The notes under the pieces were generated by a model, which did no database searches, was not told the DNA's origin, and saw only the letters and a list, made by a program, of their open reading frames with translations. From JAGTVG01 sp942491935 (lineage in GTDB: Bacteria; Bacteroidota; Bacteroidia; Cytophagales; Cyclobacteriaceae): a DNA stretch of 64,000 nucleotides. A program made the position numbers and the translations under genes. The stretch's first letter is position 1. Every line of letters begins with the position of its first letter. Of the stretch, positions 17,718-27,171 are shown piece by piece. Where the stretch lies: NCBI GenBank assembly GCA_942491935.1, contig CALOCZ010000001.1:8039-72038 (forward strand). Reading direction: 5' to 3'.

Positions 17718-19418
17718 ATGTACACGCACATGCTGGATAATAGAACTATTACCTGGATGTATTTCCTGGTAGGAATCGTTTACCTTACAGGTATTATTGT
17801 GCCGCCCCTTATGGAAAATGATGCAGCCCAACATGCATCAGTAGCCATGCGGATGTATGTTGAGTCAGATTTTGTCAATATTATTAACCGGTTCAAAGAT
17901 TACCTGGATAAACCTCATTTATCATTCTGGCTGAGCAGCATTTCCTATAGCCTTTTTGGTATCTCTGCCTGGGCGTACCGTTTACCAAGTGTTCTGGTAA
18001 CCTTCATGGGCGCTTATGCCACATTTCGGTTAGGGAGCTTACTTTATATCCGGGATGTAGGAAAACTTTCGGCACTTGTCTTCCTTACAACACAAGCTAC
18101 TATACTTGGGAACCATGATGTGCGTATGGATGCGTTGCTTACCGGTACTGTCATTGTTGCCATTTGGCAATTAGCCGAATTTTTGGATAATAACAAGTTA
18201 AAGCACATGTTGATCGGTTCTTTGGCCCTTGCCATGGGTTTTTCTACGAAAGGTCAAATCGCAGTATTTACAGCAGGAGTAGCTCTGTTATGTCATGCTA
18301 TTTACCTTCATAAATGGAATACCTTTTATAATTGGAAATGGTTGATTGGACTGGTTGTATTCTTTACTGCCATTTCTCCGGTCCTTTACAGTTATTACCT
18401 CCAATTTGACCTGCATCCGGAAAAGATCATTAAAGGTCAGATGGGTGTTTCAGGAGTACGGTTTATTCTCTGGGACCAGAGCTTTAACAGGTTAACAGGC
18501 CAGCAAGAATTCCTGGATAATCCAGATTACTTTTTTTTGCATCATAGTTTTCTGTGGGCATTTCTTCCCTGGACCCTGATGGCCCTGGGTGCGATCATTT
18601 ACCGGTTTAGGGATTTCGTAAAGGTTGGATTTAGAAAAGCGGAAAATTTGGAGTTTCTTACGCTTGGTGGTGCCTTGATTGTATTTTCAATTATTTCTTT
18701 TTCCAGGTTTAAATTGCCCCATTATATCAATATTTTATTTCCACTCTTTTCGATTTTAACGGCACAATATCTTTATAGACTCCAGCAGAAAAATCAAAAC
18801 GGCACGATGAAATTTTTTCTGTATTTTCAATATGCCCTAGGACTAATCTTTCTAATTCTTCTTATAATACTTAATATGTGGTCATTTCCAATTGATAACC
18901 TGTTCTGGGGATTTTCTTATGGTATATTCCTGATAATGGCCGCCTACCTGGTATTAAAACCCACAACGAATTACAGCAGAATAGTTGTTATTACTGTATT
19001 GATCGGTACATTTACGAACTTCGTACTCAATACCAATTTTTATCCCAAATTGATCAAGTATCAATCCGGAAGTGAATTGGCTCGAATGGCAAAAAGAGAA
19101 GGTATTCCTTCCAATAATATATATTGCTTCGATCATTGGAGTAAATCATTGGATTTTTATTCACAGCGGATCATTCCTGAAATCACATTGAATGAACTCA
19201 ATAACAGAGAATATGACCATAAAATATGGATCTTTACCTACCAGGAGGGCTTCGATAAGCTTAAGGAATCAGGTATTACCTGGGATAGAATGTATTCAGC
19301 AGATCACTACGCGGTTACTCAACTCAGCGCTAAATTCCTAAATCCCAATACCAGGCCGGAAACACTTGGAAGAGCCTACCTGCTGGAAGTCAACCTTACT
19401 GAATCCCCTGCTCAATGA
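17718..19418 (+). CDS. ArnT/GT39-type glycosyltransferase, membrane-bound
   Basis: About 566 residues, with ten or more hydrophobic helices and a GT-C fold. The first periplasmic loop carries LMENDAAQHASVAMRMY, with the acidic residues expected at the catalytic site of ArnT/PMT-like enzymes, then KPHLSFWLSSISYSLFG and YRLPSVL. Members move a sugar from a polyprenyl-phosphate donor to lipid A or other periplasmic acceptors. The start at 17718 is the first ATG; a TTG lies two codons upstream. The true C-terminus is probably RAYLLEVN near 19,390; the last seven residues and stop come from an abutting mnmE fragment read in another frame. Confidence 0.8.
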   Translation: MYTHMLDNRTITWMYFLVGIVYLTGIIVPPLMENDAAQHASVAMRMYVESDFVNIINRFKDYLDKPHLSFWLSSISYSLFGISAWAYRLPSVLVTFMGAYATFRLGSLLYIRDVGKLSALVFLTTQATILGNHDVRMDALLTGTVIVAIWQLAEFLDNNKLKHMLIGSLALAMGFSTKGQIAVFTAGVALLCHAIYLHKWNTFYNWKWLIGLVVFFTAISPVLYSYYLQFDLHPEKIIKGQMGVSGVRFILWDQSFNRLTGQQEFLDNPDYFFLHHSFLWAFLPWTLMALGAIIYRFRDFVKVGFRKAENLEFLTLGGALIVFSIISFSRFKLPHYINILFPLFSILTAQYLYRLQQKNQNGTMKFFLYFQYALGLIFLILLIILNMWSFPIDNLFWGFSYGIFLIMAAYLVLKPTTNYSRIVVITVLIGTFTNFVLNTNFYPKLIKYQSGSELARMAKREGIPSNNIYCFDHWSKSLDFYSQRIIPEITLNELNNREYDHKIWIFTYQEGFDKLKESGITWDRMYSADHYAVTQLSAKFLNPNTRPETLGRAYLLEVNLTESPAQ

Positions 19419-19863
19419 GGAAAAAGCAATCGTTTCTGATATTGCAGGTATAACCCGTGATTTCATAGAGGATGAAATACATATTGAAGACGTGACCTTT
19501 CCGTTTATAGATGTAGCCGGGATTCGTGAAGCCCGTTACATGATAGAGAAAATTGGGGTGGAGCGGACAAAGCAGAAAATGAAAGAAGCCAGCCTGATCT
19601 TATATATGTTCGATCTCAAAGAAGAAACTGTAGCCTGAGATTCAGGCTGAGATTGAAAAACTCAACAACCTTGGTATCCCTTATATTAAAGTGGCGAATA
19701 AATCTGACCTGGCTCCTGTCGAGGTTCTGAATGCGCTTAATGAGGACAGTGAATTCATTTTCATATCTGCCAGGCCCTTCACTACCTCGGCGAGATCACC
19801 GGAGAGATCACTATCGATGACCTGCTTGGCAATATTTTTTCGAAGTTTTGTATTGGCAAATGA
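19389..19863 (+). pseudogene. mnmE: mnmE (trmE) GTPase-domain remnant with internal deletion
   Basis: MnmE is the GTPase that, with MnmG, modifies the wobble uridine of some tRNAs. Here only pieces remain. It starts inside the P-loop (KSTLLN, no GxxNxG before it), continues with EEKAIVSDIAGITRD, the G3 motif DVAG, then shifts frame near 19,633 and resumes as EIQAEIEKLNNLGIPYIKVA with G4 NKSD and G5 SA. At 19,768 it jumps directly to the C-terminal QALHYLGEITGEI and ends FCIGK at 19863, the normal MnmE terminus. About a hundred residues between G5 and the tail and the entire N-terminal domain are missing. Certainly non-functional. Confidence 0.85.
19771..19863 (+). repeat. mnmE 3'-end direct repeat, copy 1
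   Basis: These 93 bases encode QALHYLGEITGEITIDDLLG to FCIGK-stop. They align without gaps to 21086-21178, with 20 mismatches by my count (about 78% identity), mostly third-position changes. The last 18 bases resemble the mnmE/thdF 3'-terminal site used as attB by SGI1-type islands. Confidence 0.75.
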
Positions 19864-20004
19864 TATAATTTACATAAATTTAATCATATAAAATGTTTTC
19901 TTTTTTTATGGTTATAAATTTAAAAGCCCATTCCCAGGAATTGTCATTTTTTTGATAAATGTCTTTTTGTTGAAACGGTAACTACACTAAACTATAGTTA
20001 TAAA

Positions 20005-20904
20005 ATGCGAGCATATTTGATCTTTTGCCTTTCTATAACGTTTTTCTCACTCTTTATTGTCAGCAGCAATACTGTGGGTCAACCACACATTGAAGACAAT
20101 ATTACCTATGCCGAAATGGGAGGAGAAAAGCTCAAGCTCGATCTAGCCTTTCCAACTTCAGATGACGGCCCGTTCCCACTTAGAATTTGCCTCCACGGTG
20201 GAGGTTGGAGTGCGGGACATCGAGATGATGTCCGGTGGCTACTACCCCTGCTTACTCAGCGTGGCTATATTGCTGCAACCGTCAGCTATCGTTTCGCACC
20301 AAAACATCCGATGCCGGCACAGATATACGATGTAAAGGCTGCGGTGTGTTTCTTGAGAGCGAATGCTGTGAGATATAACATAGACGTGGATCGAGTGGGC
20401 GCAATTGGCTTTTCAGCAGGGGGACATTTAGCCATGATGCTTGCACTAACTGATCCTTCCGATAGTCTCGAAGGCTATATGTGGAGCCAATCGAGCAAGA
20501 TCCAGGCAGCGGTTAACTTTGTTGGCACTGGCGACTTTACGAGTCCATCCCCTCCCCTAAGCCAGGAAGCCGAAAAGATTGTCCAAGAATACTACTATAC
20601 TACCTATGATGAGCTGAGGAAAGGCATCTTCGGTACGCTTGACTCTAACGCTCCCATCTACACCTTGACATCACCTATTGCGTACATCGATAAAAACGAC
20701 CCTCCGATTTTAAGTTTGCACGGAACAGAGGACGAGTTTGTCTCACTTGAAAAAGTGCGACATTTCGACCAGGTGATGAAAAATATTGGCGCGGTACATG
20801 AGATGGTTCTATACAAAGGAGAGGGTCACCATTTCTCTCCACAAATAATGCAAATAGCTATTGATAAAGCTTTCAGCTTTCTTGATGATAATCTAAAAAA
20901 ATAA
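20005..20904 (+). CDS. Secreted alpha/beta hydrolase (BD-FAE/HSL-like esterase)
   Basis: A 299-residue protein with a signal peptide ending near residue 25. The esterase fold is clear: oxyanion-hole HGGGW at 64-68, nucleophile motif GFSAGG with Ser137, acid Asp243 (HGTEDEF), and His275 or His276 (GEGHHF). Family members remove acetyl or feruloyl groups from polysaccharides or act on small esters. Its DNA is visibly richer in GC than the flanking genes, and it lies alone between two mnmE 3'-end fragments, so it was probably brought in by an integrating element. No integrase gene accompanies it. Confidence 0.85.
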   Translation: MRAYLIFCLSITFFSLFIVSSNTVGQPHIEDNITYAEMGGEKLKLDLAFPTSDDGPFPLRICLHGGGWSAGHRDDVRWLLPLLTQRGYIAATVSYRFAPKHPMPAQIYDVKAAVCFLRANAVRYNIDVDRVGAIGFSAGGHLAMMLALTDPSDSLEGYMWSQSSKIQAAVNFVGTGDFTSPSPPLSQEAEKIVQEYYYTTYDELRKGIFGTLDSNAPIYTLTSPIAYIDKNDPPILSLHGTEDEFVSLEKVRHFDQVMKNIGAVHEMVLYKGEGHHFSPQIMQIAIDKAFSFLDDNLKK

Positions 20905-21040
20905 GATTTCTGAATTCCAAATCCAGCCTGAACGGAGTCAATAACATGGAGGAATATCCAAACGGAATAATAAAGAAAAAAAATTACGTCGTGATAGTAT
21001 TATGAAAACATCTACTACCCTGAATAAAAATAGTATAAGA

Positions 21041-21178
21041 ATGGATCATGAATTATCAAACGACCTGTTGGCCATGGACATCCGTCAGGCCCTCCACTAC
21101 CTCGGCGAGATCACTGGCGAGATTACCACTGATGATTTATTGGGTAATATCTTTTCGAAGTTGTGTATAGGAATGTAA
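21041..21178 (+). pseudogene. mnmE: mnmE C-terminal fragment, second copy
   Basis: Forty-five codons, of which NDLLAMDIRQALHYLGEITG and the remainder to CIGM-stop match the last 40 residues of MnmE, including the methylene-THF-fold tail and near-invariant end (F/L)CIG. Nothing of MnmE precedes it, so it is a bare 3' end. Comparison with the copy at 19771-19863 shows mainly synonymous differences, indicating that the two ends descend from separate functional mnmE genes rather than from a recent tandem duplication. Confidence 0.8.
21086..21178 (+). repeat. mnmE 3'-end direct repeat, copy 2
   Basis: The 93-base partner of 19771-19863, in the same orientation, 1,315 bases downstream. The pair brackets the alpha/beta hydrolase gene. 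Confidence 0.75.
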
Positions 21179-21351
21179 ACTATTTTGGTCTGGAATATGA
21201 GATTTTTTGGATCGAAAGAATTGTTATCCCCAAATTCAGATAAATTATTTTCATTTTATGATTCCTCAAATTACTTTTATACATTCGATCTTATTTAAAT
21301 GCTGTTTCATTCTAATCCAAAATTCAGCCTTATAATTAATCTCCTAAAATC

Positions 21352-22299
21352 ATGAATGCTAAATTTTCCCTTATCGTTTTCTTAGGTTTTATATCATTAA
21401 ATCTGTCTTCTCAGGAAAAACAGAAGATAATCTTTGATTGTGATCTGGGGGGCGACATTGATGATGCTTTTGCAGTGGCTTTAATTCTTGCCAGCCCGGA
21501 ATTTGAGGTATTGGGATTTGTGATGGACCAGGGGGATACACCAAAACGGGCACAGGTCGCATGTAAAATGTTATATGAAACAGGTATGGAAGATATTCCA
21601 GTCATTGTCGGAAGAAAAACAAATGATTATTTTACTTCTCAATTTCACTGGGCAGAAGGATTTAAAACCGTAAAGCCCGTTAATAAAGATGCTACGGATT
21701 TTATCATTGAAAATCTACGTAAGTACCCTGATGAGATCATTCTATTCACGGTAGGTCCTGTTCCGAATATCATGGATGTATTGAAAAAAGATCCTGATGC
21801 CCTGAAGCTTGCAAAGCACGTATATTCCATGTTCGGTTCGTATTACATGGGATACGATACAGGTCCAATCCCAAGTGCAGAATGGAATGTCAGGGGTGAT
21901 GAAGAAGCCGCAAGAATGCTTGTAAACAGTGGTGCAGATATCACTTATGCCGGTCTTGACGTAACAACCTATGTGAAACTGAATGAGGCATATAGAACTA
22001 AATTGATAATGCGACAATCCCCATTGACAAATGCCCTGAGTGCCTTGTATACCCTATGGAGATATGAGTCCTATGCCCACCCGGATCCCGTGCTGCACGA
22101 TGTAGTAGCTGTGGGTATGCTATTATGGCCAGAGTTATATACAACGCGAAAGGCTTACATAAAAGTAATTGAGGGGGGATATACTGTTATCGATGAAAGT
22201 AAAGAGCCTAATGGTGAGATCGGCATGTCCATACAAAAGGAAGAATTTCTCAGTCGTGTTATGGAAAGACTACTGACACAAAATTTAAGCAGAGAATAA
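21352..22299 (+). CDS. Secreted inosine/uridine-type nucleoside hydrolase
   Basis: A 315-residue protein with a signal peptide (cleavage near residue 20). The metal-binding signature is present in the longer variant form: FDCDLGGDIDDAFA, with Asp29, Asp31, Asp35, Asp37 and Asp38. Later landmarks are LFTVGPVPNIMDVL, the EWNVRGDEEAAR segment and HDVVAVGML, which carries the second metal-ligand Asp. These enzymes split nucleosides into base and ribose. Export implies nucleoside salvage outside the inner membrane. No nucleoside transporter is nearby. Confidence 0.85.
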   Translation: MNAKFSLIVFLGFISLNLSSQEKQKIIFDCDLGGDIDDAFAVALILASPEFEVLGFVMDQGDTPKRAQVACKMLYETGMEDIPVIVGRKTNDYFTSQFHWAEGFKTVKPVNKDATDFIIENLRKYPDEIILFTVGPVPNIMDVLKKDPDALKLAKHVYSMFGSYYMGYDTGPIPSAEWNVRGDEEAARMLVNSGADITYAGLDVTTYVKLNEAYRTKLIMRQSPLTNALSALYTLWRYESYAHPDPVLHDVVAVGMLLWPELYTTRKAYIKVIEGGYTVIDESKEPNGEIGMSIQKEEFLSRVMERLLTQNLSRE

Positions 22300-22594
22300 A
22301 TTTCAACTGATATTAATTATGCTGTGAAATAAAAATAACATTATATTTTATAATAGCTTTCCATTACTTTTAGAAATTCCGCAGAGTAATTATTAACATT
22401 GATAATAGAGAATGGATATTTGAACGAATTAATCGATATTTGGAAATATCGGATAAATAAGGCTATCGCTTTCTTAATTTTCAGCTTTAATATTAAGAAT
22501 AAATCCAATATTAAAACTTAATTATCAAAAGGATCTGATTCAGAATTGCTAGATATTTAAAACCTATAATTTTATTATTATTAAATCTATATAA

Positions 22595-23798
22595 ATGAGT
22601 TACCTAAAATCAACCATCCTGATATCACTATTGATAATTTCCGGTTGTGCTGACCATAAACCAGCTCCGGAAAAACAATGGTTTAAAGGAAATCTTCACA
22701 CCCATTCGTATTGGAGTGACGGTGATGAATTTCCCGAAGTAATTATGGATTGGTATAAATCGAATGGTTACCAGTTTATTGCATTATCCGATCATAATAT
22801 CCTTGCAGAAGGTGATAAATGGGTAGCGATCTCACAAGATTCAATATATCAGAATGCATTTGAAAACTATCTTGAAGAATATGGATCTGATTGGGTTAAT
22901 TACAAAATGGATTCATTAAACCAGATAAATGTAAAACTAAAGACATTAGGGGAATACAGGGGGCGTTTTGAAGAGAATGGGAAGTTCATGATTATTCAAT
23001 CCGAGGAGGTGTCTGATCAATTTGACAACAAGCCTTTACACATGAATGTTACAAATATTCAGAAAAAAATAAATCCTCAGGGGGGTAATAGTGTTGTTGA
23101 AGTTCTTCAAAATAATATCGATGCAGCAATAAAGCAAAGAGATGAATTGAATACACCCATGATCCCACATATCAACCATCCGAACTTTGGTCATGCTATA
23201 AGTCTTGAAGATATGATTGCATTAAGAAATGAAAAGTTTTTCGAGGTGTATAATGGTCACCCTTCAGTTAATAACTCAGGTGATTCAGCCCATATATCAA
23301 CTGAGCTGATGTGGGATCTGATCAATATTGCCTATATCGAAAACAATCAGCCTCTAATGTACGGACTTGCCACGGATGACTCTCATCATTATCATGTTAA
23401 AGGTAGTAAGTGGAGTAATGCAGGTAGGGGCTGGATCATGGTTCATACTGATTCGTTAAAGCCCAGCCTCACTTATTAAGGCGATGGAGGCAGGTCAGTT
23501 TTATGCAAGTACTGGAGTTGAACTCAAAGATCTGATTTTTGATGAAAATAAGCTTTCTATAGAAGTGGACAGAGAAGCAGGTATTTTTTACAATATCTCT
23601 TTCATCGGATGTAAAAAGGGAGAGACTGAACCAGAAATATTTATGTCTGTTGAAGGGGATAAGGCCAGTTTTGAATTAACTAATGAAATTCTTTATGTAA
23701 GATGCAAAATCACTTCATCAAAAAAGCATAGTAATCCCATTGAAGATTTATTGTTTGAAACAGCATGGACCCAGCCTGTACAACCTAATCAGGAATAA
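22595..23798 (+). pseudogene. PHP-domain phosphoesterase-like lipoprotein, frameshifted
   Basis: The first frame (to 23479) begins with a lipobox (IISGC, Cys18) and a PHP metal-binding pattern: GNLHTHSYWSDGD, ALSDHN, IPHINHPNFG and later ATDDSHHY. It ends in a stop, and the remainder (IKAMEAGQFYASTGVELKDL to 23798) continues in another frame. The change falls near 23,465, where the intact protein would read DSLK-x-x-LIKAMEAG. The full protein would be about 400 residues with a short C-terminal beta domain. Membrane-anchored PHP proteins of this kind occur in Bacteroidota beside sugar genes, with unknown substrates. One indel could be a sequencing error. Confidence 0.75.
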
Positions 23799-23853
23799 AA
23801 AATTAAAGGAACCACAAAATGAATCAAATAAGTGTTTAATATTTACAACATAT

Positions 23854-23861
23854 TATATTTG
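23854..23861 (+). promoter_or_regulatory. Candidate -7 box upstream of oxidoreductase gene
   Basis: TATATTTG fits TAnnTTTG about 60 bases before the ATG at 23922. A weak GTGTTTAA lies near the -33 position. Confidence 0.4.
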
Positions 23862-23921
23862 CAATGCATTGGAATTTATGTCATCAAGAAAAAGAAACTA
23901 ATAGCCTAATTTTTTTACATA

Positions 23922-25238
23922 ATGAAGAATACTAAGAAAAACATCAACAGAAGAAAATTTATACAAACATCAGGTGCTATTGCTGCCGGAACTTCAACAT
24001 TTACGATTATTCCAGCTACGGTTTTGGGAAAAAATGGTGCAGTTGCCGCTAATGATAGAATAAATCTGGCTTTCATTGGAACAGGGAAGCAAGGCCGTAT
24101 CCTGTTAAATTTTTTCAGGGGCAGGACAACAGAAACCGTCTTTGTAGCTGCAAGTGATGTGGATTCACAAAAACTTGATCGCTTTACTGAATTGGCTAAT
24201 GAGTCCAATGAATTCAGAGGAACAAAGGTTGATCTATTCACAACAAAGCATTATCGTGAGATCCTGGAAAGAAAAGATATAGATGCTGTGGTCATTGCCA
24301 CTCCTGATCATTGGCATGCACAAGTTGCTGTTGATGCAGCAAAGGCAGGGAAAGATATATATTGCGAAAAACCAATGGCCTATACGGTCGCTGAAGGACG
24401 TGCCATGGTTCGGTCTGCAAGAAAATACGACCGTGTTTTTCAAACCGGGAATATGCAACGTTCGAGCTTTAATTTCAGGCAAGCTTGTGAACTTGTATTG
24501 AATGGATATGTCGGAGAGTTACAAACCATAAATGCAGGGCTCGGAGGCCCCGTGGTTGCATGTGATTTGCCTTCCATGGAAGCCCCTGAAAATCTTGATT
24601 GGAATCTTTGGGTTGGCCCATCACCTTATCGGGCTTTCAATCCTGAGCTTTCACCACCAGTTGAAATGGATATTTATCCAAATTGGCGTCTTTATCGGGA
24701 TTTTGGTGGTGGTATGATAACTGACTGGGGCGCCCATATGTTTGATATTGGACAATGGGGTAATGGAATGGATCATTCCGGACCTATTGAATATATTCCG
24801 CCAAAGCAAGGAGGGACTCATGGTTTGAAAATGATATATGACAATGGGGTAGTAATGAACCACGTTGAGCTACCTGGAGGTGCAGGCGTTGAATTTATCG
24901 GGTCTGAAGGAAAAATAGAAGTTAGTCGTGGTTATCTGCGAACATTCCCAAATGAAGACCTGGCACAATATGAGTTTAAAGAAACTGAAAAACGTTTATA
25001 CTTCAGCGATAATCATTATCAGGACTGGATTGATGCTATTAAAAACCATACCAGGCCAATATCGGATGTTGAAATCGGGCACCGCACAAGCTCTGTTTGT
25101 AATATTGCCAACATTGCTTATGAACTGGAAAGGCCATTAAAATGGGATCCGAAAAAGGAAAAATTCCATGGTGATGACTTTGCCAATATGATGCTTACAC
25201 GTCCATATCGGGGAATATGGGACTTTACCGATTTTTAG
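23922..25238 (+). CDS. Gfo/Idh/MocA family oxidoreductase, Tat-exported
   Basis: A 438-residue protein. The N-terminus (NRRKFIQTSGAIAAGTSTF) is a twin-arginine signal. A Rossmann domain follows, with NLAFIGTGKQGRILL and the EKP motif (CEKPMAYTVAEGR) whose Lys is the usual catalytic residue; the C-terminal alpha/beta dimerisation domain has DWGAHMFDIGQW. Bacteroidota carry many such exported oxidoreductases, some acting as glycosidases or on sugar derivatives with tightly bound NAD. It lies between other carbohydrate genes on the plus strand, without close operon spacing. Confidence 0.87.
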   Translation: MKNTKKNINRRKFIQTSGAIAAGTSTFTIIPATVLGKNGAVAANDRINLAFIGTGKQGRILLNFFRGRTTETVFVAASDVDSQKLDRFTELANESNEFRGTKVDLFTTKHYREILERKDIDAVVIATPDHWHAQVAVDAAKAGKDIYCEKPMAYTVAEGRAMVRSARKYDRVFQTGNMQRSSFNFRQACELVLNGYVGELQTINAGLGGPVVACDLPSMEAPENLDWNLWVGPSPYRAFNPELSPPVEMDIYPNWRLYRDFGGGMITDWGAHMFDIGQWGNGMDHSGPIEYIPPKQGGTHGLKMIYDNGVVMNHVELPGGAGVEFIGSEGKIEVSRGYLRTFPNEDLAQYEFKETEKRLYFSDNHYQDWIDAIKNHTRPISDVEIGHRTSSVCNIANIAYELERPLKWDPKKEKFHGDDFANMMLTRPYRGIWDFTDF

Positions 25239-25353
25239 GGATTATCCTTTGGTTTGATATCTGCCTAGTGGATCCTTTCTATTAAGAAATATATTGATTG
25301 TAAACAAAGATTGCTTTTCTGCTGGATTCTTTTACCTAATTTTCAATATTCCA

Positions 25354-25842
25354 TTAATTAATGGTCAGGTTCAGTTCCGGGAATTTAGTATCCTGAAAAC
25401 CCATTTTTCTGTAAATTCCTATTCCATCATTTGTGGAGTGAAGATGAACCAATTCCAAATTCAGATCTTTCGCTTCATTGATAATCTTTTCCATCAATAC
25501 AGATGCTATCCCCTTTTTTCGAAATTTTTTTTCAGTATACATATTTAAAATGTATCCCCTCAGGCCCTTCTTTCCAAGTCCTGAATATGTTGGAGGGGCA
25601 TGCCATATGACCAGGGTGCTTGTACTAATTATTTTATTTTCATATTCTGCGATCCAGGCAATATTCGATTGATCACTCAATGAAGCCTTGAAATATTCTG
25701 TAAGTTCCTTCTTTAACTGAATGCTATCCTGACTTTCTTTTATGCTGAACACCTCGTTTATGAATATTACCCTGAGTTCTGCAAGGTTTTCAACATCATG
25801 AAGCGTTGCCTTTCTGTACGTTATTTTTGATGTATTAATCAT
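25354..25842 (-). CDS. GNAT family N-acetyltransferase
   Basis: A 162-residue single-domain protein. ITYRKATLHDVENLAELRV is a typical GNAT opening; LNMYTEKKFRKKGIASVLME is motif A with the R-x-x-G-x-A acetyl-CoA loop (RKKGIAS), and LHSTNDGIGIYRKMGFQ is the closing motif B. It should transfer an acetyl group to an unknown small molecule or protein in the cytoplasm. It stands alone; both neighbours are in different contexts. Confidence 0.85.
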   Translation of the reverse strand: MINTSKITYRKATLHDVENLAELRVIFINEVFSIKESQDSIQLKKELTEYFKASLSDQSNIAWIAEYENKIISTSTLVIWHAPPTYSGLGKKGLRGYILNMYTEKKFRKKGIASVLMEKIINEAKDLNLELVHLHSTNDGIGIYRKMGFQDTKFPELNLTIN

Positions 25843-25940
25843 ATTAAAAAATTATGCCATACTAAATTACTTTTTTGCAATTGAATTTTACTTAAAGAGT
25901 TATCAGTATATTATAAGTTTTTAAGATGGTAATTGAATCT

Positions 25941-26890
25941 TTATTCCCAACTTAACCGGTCAATACTTATCCCACGGTTTGGCCACTCAACACTTGAAAT
26001 GAACCATTGGTCTTCGTGTTGAAAAATTTCAGGAGCATGGGCATTTAATGTGGCGATTGGTTCCCGGTTTAGGAAAGTCATTGATCTTTTCGGAACAATA
26101 AACATATGTTTTGCTGAAGTATGCGCCCTGGGATATTTTTATCCCATATTCCGTCCCAGGAACAGACAAAGAGATAGAATGATTTATCTTTAATGACAAT
26201 GCTAGGTGACTCAGGATCAAAATCAGAAGATTCATAAATAACTGTTGGTTCCGACCAATTGTATAGGTCAATGGATGTGCGCATTGCCACTTTCCTTTCT
26301 GTGCAATAAATCATATGATATTTATTATTGCTGAAAATCAAACTCGGATCGCGAGCCCCTTTTTCTTCTGAAAACAGGATTCCTTTTAAGTCCCAATTGA
26401 GCAGATATTTTGAAACGGCCAGCCGGATTGGGCTTGGACCATAGAACATATAATACAATCCTTCTTTCCGAATGACGAATGGAGCCTGGTTTTCTAATTT
26501 TTCTCCGGGTCTATCGTCAGGTGGTAAAACTTTTGGCAGATCTATAAATCCCTGATCTGACAATAATCCCTTTTCTGAGGCTTTAGCGTGAAACGATAAA
26601 AATTCACCTTCATGAACATTTTCAGTGGTCGTAACCGGATGTGTAATCCCAAAAATATGCCATATGTCCTCGGCATCTTTTACAAAAGTATGGTCATTAG
26701 GCACCCAGTCATCGTAATATTTCCCGGCTTCTAATTGGGTGGTTGAAGGACCGGGGAAAATATCTCCCTGGGGTTTGTAAATCCAAATAAAATTATTTTC
26801 CTGAACTGGAACTTGTCCTTTATGATTGCCGTATTTACATGCTGTAATAAGAATGATAATATTAATTGCAATGATCTTAACATTTTTCAT
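25941..26890 (-). pseudogene. GH43-like five-bladed propeller lipoprotein, two frameshifts
   Basis: Starts with a lipoprotein signal (LITAC, Cys18). The body has GH43/GH117-like features: WVPNDHTFVKDAEDIWHIFG, NQAPFVIRKEGLYYMFYGPS, GARDPSLIFSNNKYHMIYC and DPESPSIVIKDKSFYLFVCS. After CSWDGIWDK the frame changes near 26,120 (to AYFSKTYVYCSEKINDF) and again near 26,070 (to LNREPIATLNAHAPEIFQHE), ending at 25941. Joined up, it is a 310-residue propeller, likely an arabinosidase/galactosidase-type or non-catalytic relative. Two separate indels suggest real decay or poor sequence quality here. Confidence 0.65.
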
Positions 26891-27171
26891 GACCTGATAA
26901 TCAAAAATTAGTCTACCTTCTTAGCACTAAAATATTATCGTCTTTCAAATTTTTTTTCAATATAGCTCAACAAGGCACAAAAAATTAACAAAAGCCGAAT
27001 AATCATAAATCATTTGACTTAATATTATATTCTTAGCTCACCCCGAAAACCAGAAATAATATGGGGATTTATGTTATTTCTTTCTTCGCAATTGTTGATT
27101 GAGATATTTATATTACATTTTTATGCAAAATTGCGATCCACAATTAACTTTAATCCATTATTAGATAAGAT

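Noticed and set aside
19366..19638. Intact small GTPase gene
   Set aside because: It lacks the P-loop glycine segment and is an internal piece of MnmE, continued in another frame.
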